Assembly (NCBI GenBank): GCA_017415555.1
Contig: JAFQGF010000017.1
Location: 1-64,000, forward strand
DNA: 64,000 nucleotides
Reading direction: 5' to 3'
Source: Akkermansia sp.
GTDB taxonomy: Bacteria > Verrucomicrobiota > Verrucomicrobiia > Verrucomicrobiales > Akkermansiaceae
The notes beneath the pieces were generated by a model that ran no database searches, was not told where the DNA came from, and saw only the letters and a program-made list of their open reading frames with translations. Every line of letters starts with the position of its first letter. Position 1 is the stretch's first letter. Shown piece after piece: positions 9,067-17,660 of this stretch. A program made the position numbers and the translations under genes.

Positions 9067-10200
9067 TCAAGTTAACAGCCCTTGGAGGAACTTTTGCGCT
9101 ATTACTCGATTAGCTTCAAAAACATCCAAATTACTTGTACCAGATTGCAATACTTTGAAGCGACCATGACTTGCCTTGATTTCTTCGATTTGCTCAACTT
9201 GTAGACCAAAATATCTAAACAAAGAATCGAAGCGACTGTTCCTATGATTTGATTTCAAAGAATCACCAAGCATTATGTGTAGTTCTTTACGAAACAGTAG
9301 ACCAAACGCCGAGCCATGAAAAGACGTTGTCACAATTGCTCTAGCATGACGCATTAGCCACAGAAACTCAGCAGGGCCAACTCCAGTCAAACGGTAATCT
9401 TTGCTATAACTCGTAGTGCTCACAATAGGGGGTTGAATTGTATATACAACACAGTCTAACTGTTCAGCCAATTTATCAGCATAGGAAAGAAGAGCTCGTC
9501 CACCTCCCACAGTATACACAAGAATGTAATTTTGTTGAGGCAACGAATAAGCAATCTCATATTGGCCCCACTCCTCCGCTGACAACAATAAGACCGGGTC
9601 ACAAACGGCACTTACAGAGCGTTTTAACATGCCAGACAATAGCTTTGCGGCCTCATGCTCTCGCACGCTAATATTCGAAAAATCTCTTAATTTCTCACTA
9701 TAAAGCCTCCTAATTTCGTCCGACAATACTGATATTCCAATACTTGCTGCATAGGAGTTTTTCTTGCTCCCTGACTCTACAAAATCCAAGAAATATGATA
9801 AATCATCATCTTTTGGGTTTAGATTTAATATATCGGGATTCCATATCTGATCACTCCCAGCAATAAAGATATCATAAAGGTTATTGGAACGCTTTAGTTC
9901 TGAACGCGAACTGTATATTAAAGATGAAATATGCATCACATTCCGGCGAAATTCATCAAAACGTCTGCGTGTTTTAACATCTCGAAATATCCTATATAAC
10001 AGCAATACGAAAAAGGCCTTAATATTCTTTGTATTTGGTATAAACGAATGATAAAACCTCTCCATTTTTCTGGGACGATAATCAAGTATTTCTGACTCAG
10101 CACCTAGTTTATTTATTGCATGAGATAAGGCATGCGCCTGCAGCACAGCCCCATAATTATTAGCACGATGAAAAGTTACTATCGCCACTTTTTTCATCAC
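9067..10200 (-). CDS. Polysaccharide pyruvyl transferase family protein
   Basis: The protein has the family's N-terminal signature VAIVTFHRANNYGAVLQAHAL, a DIFIAGSDQIWNP motif near residue 110, SYAASIG, and the C-terminal TTSFHGSAFGLLFRKE motif. The family (CsaB/WcaK/EpsO-like) adds pyruvate ketals from phosphoenolpyruvate to surface sugars, though many members of this GSDQIWNP type are uncharacterised. Length (377) is typical. It is transcribed towards the convergent fucosyltransferase and lies 28 bp downstream of the Caps_synth gene, probably in one transcript with it. ATG at 10200 or the adjacent ATG at 10197 may be the start. Confidence 0.9.
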   Translation of the reverse strand: MMKKVAIVTFHRANNYGAVLQAHALSHAINKLGAESEILDYRPRKMERFYHSFIPNTKNIKAFFVLLLYRIFRDVKTRRRFDEFRRNVMHISSLIYSSRSELKRSNNLYDIFIAGSDQIWNPDILNLNPKDDDLSYFLDFVESGSKKNSYAASIGISVLSDEIRRLYSEKLRDFSNISVREHEAAKLLSGMLKRSVSAVCDPVLLLSAEEWGQYEIAYSLPQQNYILVYTVGGGRALLSYADKLAEQLDCVVYTIQPPIVSTTSYSKDYRLTGVGPAEFLWLMRHARAIVTTSFHGSAFGLLFRKELHIMLGDSLKSNHRNSRFDSLFRYFGLQVEQIEEIKASHGRFKVLQSGTSNLDVFEANRVIAQKFLQGLLT

Positions 10201-10228
10201 AATCCCCTTCCAACTATAATATATCGAC

Positions 10229-11173
10229 TCATTTCTCTGATATTAAATAGCCAAAGTACGTTAATCGACCATCATTAGTATACCCCCGAAAAGACGACTT
10301 ATAGGTCAGCTTAAACCATCGACTTTCACTACACATTTTCTCGTACGTAGGAGAACTATACTCTTCACCAGCGATTTTTTCAAATTTTAAAATATAAGAA
10401 TCCAACTCTGTATGAGAATCAACAGCAAACTTTATATCATGATTACGATCATATATTAACAACAGAATATAATCAACGATTAAATAATCAATGAAATAAT
10501 CCATCTCTTTCCAATACGCATAAATTATATCTCTAGCACAAGAGAACCATAGAGAGTTAGGTGCTGCACCAAGCAAGAAACATTTCCACAAACATCTATT
10601 CACGCCAGGATAGTTTGAATCAAATGTGGTTCTAGCAGAATAATACTCTCCTTCAAAAATACGTTCCGGTATAGGAGAAGCTACATATACAGTGCTATCT
10701 ATCCACAACCCGCCATGCTCAGCTAACAAAGCGAAACGCAAAATGTCAGAAAAATGAGTGTACGTAATTATTCCTTGCTTTACTTTTCTCTCTATATACT
10801 CTGGAATATGTACATATTGATTTAAATTTTTCCAATGAAGAAATATTACTTCTCGCCCCTTGGGTGCCATTTTTATTAGCCTATTGTAACACAAACTTAC
10901 AATTGGCGGCATATTTTCTTTTCCTTGTAGCCAACAAAACCATATTGGACCTGTATTGACATTATTCCCAAACTTATTTGAACGATATTCATCAACAATA
11001 CTAGAAAAATTACGTTCAAAAAAGCCCATTTTTATATATCTAAGTGCTTTATTTCTTTCTCGAAAATTTCGATATTTAATATACACAAAGAAAAAAGCCA
11101 GCTTATATTCCCAATCTGTATCTTTAAAAAAATTATATATTTTTTTTGAGAACATTAGCATTTTTTTCATCAT
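10229..11173 (-). CDS. Caps_synth / GT32-like glycosyltransferase
   Basis: The core matches capsular polysaccharide synthesis transferases: GPIWFCWLQGKENMPP at the first strand, then FSDILRFALLAEHGGLWID with the metal-binding D-x-x region, and a C-terminal aromatic block. Cytoplasmic, probably membrane-associated through its basic N-terminus. A longer frame extends to 11260, but a strong rho-independent terminator (11212-11242) lies inside that extension, so translation must begin downstream of it. The tandem ATGs at 11173 and 11170 are the best starts. It is the first gene of the leftward pair with the pyruvyl transferase. Confidence 0.82.
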   Translation of the reverse strand: MMKKMLMFSKKIYNFFKDTDWEYKLAFFFVYIKYRNFRERNKALRYIKMGFFERNFSSIVDEYRSNKFGNNVNTGPIWFCWLQGKENMPPIVSLCYNRLIKMAPKGREVIFLHWKNLNQYVHIPEYIERKVKQGIITYTHFSDILRFALLAEHGGLWIDSTVYVASPIPERIFEGEYYSARTTFDSNYPGVNRCLWKCFLLGAAPNSLWFSCARDIIYAYWKEMDYFIDYLIVDYILLLIYDRNHDIKFAVDSHTELDSYILKFEKIAGEEYSSPTYEKMCSESRWFKLTYKSSFRGYTNDGRLTYFGYLISEK

Positions 11174-11198
11174 GGCACTATTTATTTTGATAACAAAG

Positions 11199-11242
11199 AC
11201 TACAAGAAACAAATCAGGGCAGAGACACCCCCTGCCCTGATT
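11199..11242 (-). terminator. Rho-independent terminator of the SlyB-like gene
   Basis: A perfect 11-bp stem (11212-11222 with 11232-11242, arm AATCAGGGCAG) and a 9-base loop, followed on the minus strand by a T-rich tract. It lies 31 bp after the stop of the lipoprotein gene and marks the border between GC-rich core and AT-rich glycan locus. Confidence 0.88.
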
Positions 11243-11272
11243 GAAATAAATAACATTCAACGCCCCCCGCTA

Positions 11273-11749
11273 TTAATAGCCATCGGGGGTGAAGTGGGCG
11301 TCGGAGCCGTGGTGGTAGTTGCCATGCATGCCGGCGGACAGGGGGCCGAACTCGGAGTACACGGGCTGTACGAAGGAGTAGGTGGGGCCATTCTTGCCAT
11401 CAACCTTCACGGTGACGCGCTGGCAACGGGTGTTGCCCATGGAGTCGGTGAGGTAACGACCGGCAAGAGCACCGGCTACACCAAAACCAGCGGCGGAAAC
11501 AATGCGGCCGGAGCCACCACCCAGCATCTGGCCAAGGCCGGCGCCCAGAACGCCACCGGCTACGGTGCCAACGTTCTTGGCGGTGGAAGAGGTCTCACCC
11601 TTCACCTCGTAGGCGGAGATAACGGTTGCGGGCAGCACCTGCTGGGTGACGCCAATCTTGTTGGAGGCAACGGAGCCATAGCTAGAATCCCAAGCGCAGG
11701 AGGAAAGCCCCAGCGCTACAGCAACGAGAAGAAGTGTGGACTTGTACAT
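11273..11749 (-). CDS. SlyB-like glycine-zipper outer-membrane lipoprotein
   Basis: The ATG at 11749 gives a clean lipoprotein signal (MYKSTLLLVAVALGLSSC) with the lipobox cysteine at residue 18. The mature protein contains the glycine-zipper pair typical of SlyB/17-kDa antigen proteins: VAGGVLGAGLGQMLGGGSG and AAGFGVAGALAGRYL. Such proteins sit in the outer membrane and support envelope integrity. The tail is rich in His, Gly and Tyr. A longer frame to 11800 is unlikely because it destroys the signal sequence. It has its own promoter at 11822-11850 and terminator at 11212-11242, so it is a single-gene unit. Confidence 0.85.
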   Translation of the reverse strand: MYKSTLLLVAVALGLSSCAWDSSYGSVASNKIGVTQQVLPATVISAYEVKGETSSTAKNVGTVAGGVLGAGLGQMLGGGSGRIVSAAGFGVAGALAGRYLTDSMGNTRCQRVTVKVDGKNGPTYSFVQPVYSEFGPLSAGMHGNYHHGSDAHFTPDGY

Positions 11750-11821
11750 AATCTTGTAAATGAGGTTCAGATTCTCCGAAAAAACGGAGCAATGCGGCAC
11801 CGCCCTTCGGCTTACAGGTTC

Positions 11822-11850
11822 ATGCTACTCTTTTTAATAGCAGGCGTCAA
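11822..11850 (-). promoter_or_regulatory. Promoter of the SlyB-like gene
   Basis: On the minus strand, TTGACG (11845-11850), 17 bp, TAGCAT (11822-11827). The leader of about 65 bases contains a small CTCCG-TTTTTT-CGGAG hairpin. Confidence 0.6.
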
Positions 11851-11910
11851 GCAGAAAACGTCAAATTGTTAAAAATCATTAGTTAATATGTCATACAATC
11901 TTTGTATAGT

Positions 11911-11949
11911 ATAACAAAAGAACAGAGCACCTGCACGGCACCCTGCTCT
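11911..11949 (-). terminator. Terminator of aspS
   Basis: Imperfect hairpin with outer arms AGAGCA (11924-11929 and 11944-11949), followed on the minus strand by GTTCTTTTGTT. It lies 26 bp after the aspS stop. Confidence 0.6.
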
Positions 11950-11975
11950 TTGATAACAAATAGTCTAGCAAGTCT

Positions 11976-13820
11976 TTACTGCTGCTCAGCGGCTGCCTTT
12001 TCAGCCTCCAGCTTCTGGCGGAGTTTTTCCGGCAGTTTGACCTGGATGTGGATGTCGCGCAGCTGGTTGGGCTCTGCAGGAGCGGGGGATTCGCTCATGA
12101 GGTCGGCGCCACGGTTGTTCTTGGGGAAGGCAATCACCTCGCGGATGGACTCGCACTGCCCGATGAGCATCACCACGCGGTCCAGGCCCAGAGCCAGGCC
12201 ACCGTGGGGCGGAGCACCGAAGGAGAAGGCAGCCAGCAGGTGCCCGAACTGCTCCTGGATGGTGGCATCGTCCAGCCCCAGAGCGCGGAAGGTGGCGTCC
12301 TGGAGTTCTTTCTCGTGGATACGGATGGAGCCGCCGCCCAGCTCGTTGCCATTGAAGATAACATCGTAGGCCTCGGCGCAGAGGTCGGTGGAAATCTCGC
12401 CTTTGAGCACCTTCTCCACGTCCTCCGGCACGGGGCGGGTGAAGGGATGGTGCACGGCACAGAAGCGCTGTTCCTCGGCGTCCCAGCCAAAGAGGGGGAA
12501 GCGGTTCACCCAGAAGAGGTCGATGTCGGTGTTGCCCTTCAGCAGCTCCATAAACTCGCCGCAGGCCAGGCGCACGCGGCCGAGGATGGTGCAGCTTTGC
12601 TCCCACTCACCGGCGGCAAAGAAGATGCAGTCCCCGCTCTCAATATTGAGGCGCTCCACCAGGGCATCGATTTCTGCCTGCGAGAGGCGCTTGGTGATGG
12701 GGCTCTTCCACTCCTTGGTGTTATTGACATCACGCACCTTTATGTAGGCCAGGCCCTTAGCGCCAGCCTCGATAGCGGTCTGAGTAAGCGAATCCACCTG
12801 CCCGACGGAGGGGTTGAAGCCCTTGGCATTGATGGCCTTCACCACGCCGCCATTGGCCACGGCCCCGGAGAACACACGGAACTCGCTGTTGGCAAAGATG
12901 TCGGAGCAATCCGTTATCTTCATCTCGAAGCGGCGCTCGGGCTTGTCGGAACCGTACTGATTCATGGCGTCCTTCCAGGTCATGCGGGGGAAGGGAGTAA
13001 CGATATCACGCCCCACGGATTCCTTAAATACGCGTTTGAGCATGTCTTCAATCCATGCGTACACATCTTCCGGGGTAATGAAGGAGGCCTCGATATCTAT
13101 CTGAGTGAACTCGGGCTGGCGGTCTGCGCGCAAATCTTCATCGCGGAAGCAACGAGCCACCTGGAAGTACTTCTCCATACCGGCCACCATGAGCAGCTGC
13201 TTGTACTGCTGGGGAGCCTGGGGCAGAGCATAGAACGTGCCGGGATTCAAACGGCTGGGCACCAGGAAGTCACGTGCACCCTCGGGAGTGCTCTTGGAGA
13301 GGATGGGGGTCTCAATCTCCAGGAAGCCCTGCTCATCGAGATAATCGCGCATTGTTTTGGTGATGCGGTGGCGCAGAATCATGTTGCGCTGCATGTTGGG
13401 GCGGCGCAGGTCGAGGAAGCGGTACTTCAGGCGAATATCCTCGTTGGCGATGTTGCGATCCAGCTGGAAGGGAAGCACGGCAGCACGGTTCAGCACCGTC
13501 ATAGTGGCGGCATCCACCTCAATCTCACCGGTAGCCAGGTCGGGGTTGGTGGCGTCCACCTCATCGGTTTTCAGGCGAGCCACCACGGTGCCGCACACCT
13601 GGATGACGGATTCTGTGCGGAGATTCTCGGCTTCCTCTGCAAGCTGAGCATTATTCTCAGGGTGGAACACAACCTGAGTTTTGCCAGCGCGGTCACGAAG
13701 GTCGATAAAAATCACACCACCGTGGTCGCGAACGGTATCCACCCAGCCCACAAGCGTTACTTGCTTGTCGACGTCAGAAAGGCGGAGCTCATCGCACGTA
13801 TGGGTACGGTAACTGTTCAT
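11976..13820 (-). CDS. aspS: Aspartyl-tRNA synthetase
   Basis: Class IIb synthetase that charges tRNA-Asp. Order of parts: N-terminal OB-fold anticodon domain (VTLVGWVDTVRDHGGVIFID), motif 1 region, motif 2 (RCFRDEDLRADRQPEFTQID), the bacterial GAD insertion, and motif 3 (GGLALGLDRVVMLIGQCESI). Full length is 614 residues, about 20 longer than usual, because of a charged C-terminal tail ending EKAAAEQQ. The HLLAAFSFGAPPHGG block is typical of bacterial AspRS. Whether it also charges tRNA-Asn cannot be told from this window, since no gatCAB is present. Promoter at 13887-13914. Confidence 0.98.
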   Translation of the reverse strand: MNSYRTHTCDELRLSDVDKQVTLVGWVDTVRDHGGVIFIDLRDRAGKTQVVFHPENNAQLAEEAENLRTESVIQVCGTVVARLKTDEVDATNPDLATGEIEVDAATMTVLNRAAVLPFQLDRNIANEDIRLKYRFLDLRRPNMQRNMILRHRITKTMRDYLDEQGFLEIETPILSKSTPEGARDFLVPSRLNPGTFYALPQAPQQYKQLLMVAGMEKYFQVARCFRDEDLRADRQPEFTQIDIEASFITPEDVYAWIEDMLKRVFKESVGRDIVTPFPRMTWKDAMNQYGSDKPERRFEMKITDCSDIFANSEFRVFSGAVANGGVVKAINAKGFNPSVGQVDSLTQTAIEAGAKGLAYIKVRDVNNTKEWKSPITKRLSQAEIDALVERLNIESGDCIFFAAGEWEQSCTILGRVRLACGEFMELLKGNTDIDLFWVNRFPLFGWDAEEQRFCAVHHPFTRPVPEDVEKVLKGEISTDLCAEAYDVIFNGNELGGGSIRIHEKELQDATFRALGLDDATIQEQFGHLLAAFSFGAPPHGGLALGLDRVVMLIGQCESIREVIAFPKNNRGADLMSESPAPAEPNQLRDIHIQVKLPEKLRQKLEAEKAAAEQQ

Positions 13821-13877
13821 GGTATTAAAAGCTTGCAGATAAGTGATAAGAATCAGCCGGCTAACGAGAAAGCCGAA

Positions 13878-13914
13878 GCGGCAGAGATTCTACTCTCTGC
13901 CGCCTGATTGTCAA
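13878..13914 (-). promoter_or_regulatory. aspS promoter with a 26-bp palindrome over the -10
   Basis: On the minus strand, TTGACA (13909-13914), 16 bp, TAGAAT (13887-13892). The -10 lies within a perfect inverted repeat with 10-bp arms (GCGGCAGAGA at 13878-13887, TCTCTGCCGC at 13894-13903) and a 6-base centre. It could be a repressor site, or a terminator for the upstream UDP-glucose gene that shares bases with this promoter. Confidence 0.6.
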
Positions 13915-13992
13915 GACAAATTTACACCACCGGTGAGTGTTGCCGCAAAAAGGTGGCGCATACCTCTGCCGGATGGCTCGGGAGCGCCGGGT

Positions 13993-15324
13993 TTACACGA
14001 AAACCTCGCCGCTCAGCGGTTCTCCCGGGGCAAAGCGGTGAGCCCCGGAAACCACAAGCCTGCTCACATTTTTGAGACTGGGTACCCCCAGTTCCTCCAG
14101 AGAATCCACAAGCTTGTACAACTTGCTGTCCAGCTGCACAATGGGCGCCCTCCCCCCGCACTCCGGAGCGAGGGACATGAGGCCGGCCTCGTTTATTTCC
14201 ACCGCGTCCGAGCGCAGCAGCAGCAGGTCGCTGCATGTCTTTACCGGGAAGAAACGGCTACGCGGCACACAGACAGCGCGGGCTCCGGGGAAGCACTGTA
14301 TAGCGGCCCCCATAGCCGTCTCCAGCTGGAACACCTCCGGCGTTGCAGCATTGCGCGGGTCGAGCGTCTTGCGGTTGCAGATAACCGGCAGCGGCAGCAC
14401 GCCACTGTTGGCCTCCAGATAATCGCGCAAGGCATCCAGACGAATCCAGAGGTTGTTGGTATTGAAATAGCGGTGTTTTTCAATATCCTGGAAAGCGGGC
14501 ACATCCTCCTCCGGGCACTGCGCCACCTCGCGCAGCAGGGGCTGACCATCTGCCGCACGTGTTGCCAGGTGGCCGCCCTTCTTGTCGGCCTCGGTGCGGC
14601 GGGTCACCTCCATCACGAAGGGAGAGCCGCTCTGCGCGAACCAGCGCAGGAAACGCGTATCCATCTGTGCGCCAAGGTTGTCCGAGTTAGAAACAAATGC
14701 ATACTTCACTCCGTCATCCAGTAATTTATCCAGCCAGCCGCTCCCCACCAGAGCGGGGTAAATATCTCCGTGGCCCGGTGGGCACCACTCCAAATCCGGA
14801 TTCTCCGGGAAGGACGCCGGCTCCAGCGTAGTGGCCAGCAGCTTAGGCACGCGGTTCTGGAGCATTTCCACCTGCTGAGGGTCGGCAAAGCCGGCCTCGG
14901 CATAGCGGCTCAGGTAAGCCATCGTATCAGCACTGGTAGAGAAAGAGTTCATCAGCAGCAGATTCACCGGGCAACCCGCAACAGCCCTCAGGCTCTGCAC
15001 CTGGCGCACGATAAGGTCCAGAAAAGTGACGCCGGGCTTAATCTCCAGCAGGCTCTTGGCCTTCTGCAACCCCATGCTGGTACCCAAGCCTCCATTCAGC
15101 TTAATGAGTACCGACTGAGAAAGCAGCTCCGCATCGGCAGCCGGAGTAGCCTCCACCAGAGATTCCCATTCGGCCACCCCCTCGGCGGGCACAATATCCG
15201 CCTCCGGAATCAGCATACTCTGTCTGCTTTCCAGCACCTGCACACAATGGCGGAAGGCATCTATTGCGGCACAGGATAGCCCCACGCCCTGCATCTTACT
15301 CTTGATAACGGCAAATCGGCTCAT
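13993..15324 (-). CDS. UTP-glucose-1-phosphate uridylyltransferase, UDPGP (eukaryotic-type) family
   Basis: Makes UDP-glucose (or another UDP-sugar) from UTP and sugar-1-phosphate. It belongs to the UDPGP family rather than the GalU family: the nucleotide-binding LNGGLGTSMGLQKAKSLLEI, the PPGHGDIYPALVGSGWLD block, FVSNSDNLGA, and YFNTNNLW are all family hallmarks. 443 residues. The start is the ATG at 15324: a near-consensus promoter has its -10 at 15332-15337, so the ATG at 15333 overlaps the -10 and anything further upstream is not transcribed. The mRNA is then essentially leaderless. It likely feeds the surface polysaccharide and glycogen pools, together with malQ and rfbB elsewhere in the window. 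Confidence 0.93.
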   Translation of the reverse strand: MSRFAVIKSKMQGVGLSCAAIDAFRHCVQVLESRQSMLIPEADIVPAEGVAEWESLVEATPAADAELLSQSVLIKLNGGLGTSMGLQKAKSLLEIKPGVTFLDLIVRQVQSLRAVAGCPVNLLLMNSFSTSADTMAYLSRYAEAGFADPQQVEMLQNRVPKLLATTLEPASFPENPDLEWCPPGHGDIYPALVGSGWLDKLLDDGVKYAFVSNSDNLGAQMDTRFLRWFAQSGSPFVMEVTRRTEADKKGGHLATRAADGQPLLREVAQCPEEDVPAFQDIEKHRYFNTNNLWIRLDALRDYLEANSGVLPLPVICNRKTLDPRNAATPEVFQLETAMGAAIQCFPGARAVCVPRSRFFPVKTCSDLLLLRSDAVEINEAGLMSLAPECGGRAPIVQLDSKLYKLVDSLEELGVPSLKNVSRLVVSGAHRFAPGEPLSGEVFV

Positions 15325-15331
15325 GCCCCGC

Positions 15332-15360
15332 ATTATAAACGGCAAGCTGTGTACTTTCAA
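15332..15360 (-). promoter_or_regulatory. Promoter of the UDP-glucose pyrophosphorylase gene
   Basis: On the minus strand, TTGAAA (15355-15360), 17 bp, consensus TATAAT (15332-15337). Only 7 bases separate the -10 from the start codon at 15324. Confidence 0.8.
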
Positions 15361-15425
15361 TACTAAAGTGAGAGAAGCAACAAAAATCGGCAGATACGCA
15401 ATTGGCAGAATAATTGCGAGGCTGG

Positions 15426-16298
15426 CTAGTCGAGCAGGTAATCCACAATACGCAGCCGCACAGAGTCATAGAAATTCGCCTCACGCAGGCGCTTGCGCTG
15501 ACTCACAAATACGGGATAAACCCGATTTAGCTGTTCACCAAAGTGCTGCAACAGGAGCCTTTGCTGCTCCGGCTCAGCGAAATGCCGAGTACCGGCAGTT
15601 GCTGCATAGCGAACCAGCAGCGGCAGCAGTTTTTCCACAGCGGCATCTGCCTGCTCGCCGCTCTGAACAGAGGCTAAAACAGCGGAAATCTCGGCCGACA
15701 GCGTCACATAATCAGCAAAATCCGCTTCCTGCTTCTCTGCAGTCAGCTCACTCTTTTTCGTAAGGTTAAATAAGCCGGCCAGCGGTAGCCATTCAGCCGC
15801 TTCCAGCAATTCCTCAGCCGACAGATGCGAACCTTCCACAAAATAGCGCAGAGCCAAGGTATCCACCCTATAGCTCTCGTACAGCAGGTTCAGAGCCTCG
15901 CGCACAACATAGCCAGCCCGGGGCGACAACTGGCCGGCAGCCTCCAGCTGCAGGTAAAGAGCAAAGACCTCAGGGGCCTCCAGCTCCCGGGCAAGCCCGG
16001 CGCAGTATTCAAGGTTCTCCGTTGTAACACGGTGCCGCGCCTCACGAGCGCGCACCATCTGCTGCAGCAGGACTTTTTTGATTGCCACAGCATGAGCCTC
16101 CCGCAGCTCCGGCGGCAAAGCCTCCACCTCCTCCGGAGTATTCAGCAACGGCAGGCCATACTCTACCAGCGAGGTAAATGGCTCATTGCCCGCAATGGCC
16201 TCCAGCAGCGCAGGCGGCATGGATTGCTGGGGCTCAGCCCCCTGCACTGCCGACAGGCAGAGGACTGAGAGAAAAGCTATGGCACCGGCTCGCAGCAT
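15426..16298 (-). CDS. Exported helical protein of unknown function
   Basis: 290 residues with a signal peptide (MLRAGAIAFLSVLCLSAVQGA) and a mature part that is almost wholly alpha-helical, rich in Leu, Ala and Glu, with possible helical-repeat character (blocks such as EEVEALPPELREAHAV and LSAEELLEAAEWLPLA). I recognise no family. Its ATG overlaps the tyrS stop codon by one base (TGATG), so it is translationally coupled to tyrS, although a functional link is not obvious. The next gene downstream has its own strong promoter, so this gene ends the tyrS unit. Confidence 0.8.
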   Translation of the reverse strand: MLRAGAIAFLSVLCLSAVQGAEPQQSMPPALLEAIAGNEPFTSLVEYGLPLLNTPEEVEALPPELREAHAVAIKKVLLQQMVRAREARHRVTTENLEYCAGLARELEAPEVFALYLQLEAAGQLSPRAGYVVREALNLLYESYRVDTLALRYFVEGSHLSAEELLEAAEWLPLAGLFNLTKKSELTAEKQEADFADYVTLSAEISAVLASVQSGEQADAAVEKLLPLLVRYAATAGTRHFAEPEQQRLLLQHFGEQLNRVYPVFVSQRKRLREANFYDSVRLRIVDYLLD

Positions 16299-17518
16299 CA
16301 GAACTCGCCCAGGTAGAACTTCTTCTTTCCACGGCGGATAACCAGCAGCTCGCCACCAATGGCCTGCTCCGGCAACACCTCGAAGGCCGGATCCTTCACC
16401 ACCTCGCCATTCAGAGAAATTGCGCCATTGTTAATGAACTCGCGAGCCTCGCGCTTAGAAGCACACACCTTGCTGTTCACCAGCACATCCACAAGCGCGC
16501 CGGGAGCCAGCTTCACATGCGGCACATTGCTCATGCCGGCCTTCACATCCTGCAGGCTCAGGCTCTTAAAGTCCCCGGCAAAAAGCTTGCGGGAAATATC
16601 CACAGCCTTCTCAAACTCCTCCGCACCGTGCAGGTCTGTAATAATCTCGCGTGCGAGAGCCTGCTGAGCCAGGCGCAGCTCCGGGTGTGCGGCATGCTCC
16701 GCCTCAATTTCAGTAATCTGCTCCGGCGTCAGGAAGGTCAGGCGCTTCAGATAGGTAATAACCTGAGAATCCTCCGCATTGATAAGGAACTGGTAAAGCT
16801 GATAGGGAGAAGTCTTGTTCTTATCCAGCCAGAGGGCATTCCCCTCGCTCTTGCCGAATTTGTTGCCCTGAGAATCCGTCACCAGCGGCATTGTCAGCGC
16901 GTACACCTCATCACCGGTTGTCTTGCGAATAAGCTCAATACCGGTGGTGATATTGCCCCACTGGTCACTGCCGGCCACCTGCAGATCCACACCACGGTTC
17001 TCATGCAGGTATTTGAAGTCAATCGCCTGAATCAGCATGTAAGAGAACTCCGCATAAGAGATACCACTCTCCATCTGGCGGCGCACATGGTCCTTGGTCA
17101 GCATGTAGCCCACGTTGATGTACTTGCCGTAATCCCGGAAGAAATCAATAACGTTCAGCTTGTTAATCCAATCGTAGTTATTCACCACCTCGAAACCGAA
17201 AAGCTGCTCCACCTGAGCTTTCAATGCCTCATAGTTGCGGAACACCTCTTCCTTCTGCTTGAGCTCGCGCTCCACGGTACCACGCGGGTCGCCAATCAGC
17301 CCGGTTGCCAGCCCCACCAGCAGAATGGGGGTATGCCCGGCATTACGCAGACGCCTCGTAATAAGGAAACTGGAATAATGGCCCAGATGCAGGCTGTCCG
17401 CCGTCGGATCTGTGCCGATGTAGAAGGTCAGCCCGCCCTTGTTGAGCTTTTCAATCAGATCGGGGCTGGAAATCTGATTCACCAGCCCGCGCCATTCGAG
17501 TTCTTCGTAAAAAGTCAT
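16298..17518 (-). CDS. tyrS: Tyrosyl-tRNA synthetase
   Basis: Class I synthetase that charges tRNA-Tyr. Visible parts: FYIGTDPTADSLHLGHYSSF with the HIGH-type motif, GDPRG, the tyrosine-binding region (GSDQWGN), a KMSKS-type KFGKS motif, and a C-terminal S4 domain (KREAREFINNGAISLNG). This TyrRS type has the short-tail S4 form. The ATG at 17518 is the start: the next upstream ATG (17548) shares bases with the -10 box at 17547-17552 and cannot be used. Co-transcribed with the coupled exported protein at 15426-16298. Confidence 0.97.
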   Translation of the reverse strand: MTFYEELEWRGLVNQISSPDLIEKLNKGGLTFYIGTDPTADSLHLGHYSSFLITRRLRNAGHTPILLVGLATGLIGDPRGTVERELKQKEEVFRNYEALKAQVEQLFGFEVVNNYDWINKLNVIDFFRDYGKYINVGYMLTKDHVRRQMESGISYAEFSYMLIQAIDFKYLHENRGVDLQVAGSDQWGNITTGIELIRKTTGDEVYALTMPLVTDSQGNKFGKSEGNALWLDKNKTSPYQLYQFLINAEDSQVITYLKRLTFLTPEQITEIEAEHAAHPELRLAQQALAREIITDLHGAEEFEKAVDISRKLFAGDFKSLSLQDVKAGMSNVPHVKLAPGALVDVLVNSKVCASKREAREFINNGAISLNGEVVKDPAFEVLPEQAIGGELLVIRRGKKKFYLGEF

Positions 17519-17546
17519 AAGCGGTTCTATGTTTTTAAGCCGCGGC

Positions 17547-17575
17547 ATATTAGCACAATCCCACCGCCAAGTCAA
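17547..17575 (-). promoter_or_regulatory. tyrS promoter
   Basis: On the minus strand, TTGACT (17570-17575), 17 bp, TAATAT (17547-17552). The predicted leader is about 22 bases before the ATG at 17518. Confidence 0.75.
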
Positions 17576-17660
17576 CCGCAATCCATGTCAGACCCAAGGC
17601 ATTTGGAACAGCGCATCCTTTGCCGGACACATCAGGGTAATTGGGCATGCCCACTCAACA

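Noticed and set aside
11174-11260. N-terminal extension of the Caps_synth transferase to 11260
   Set aside because: A strong terminator of the preceding gene lies within it, so it would not be transcribed as part of this gene.
12048-13907. 619-codon plus-strand frame opposite aspS
   Set aside because: It is the antisense shadow of a clear aspS gene; the sequence has no domain and its composition reflects the GC-rich third positions of aspS. Similar long antisense frames lie opposite tyrS (16178-17692), the conserved unknown (18891-20234), the PBP (21100-22917), cstA (23174-24598), the transglutaminase-like gene (25378-28119), the sulfatase (34238-35989) and acrB (46392-47771).
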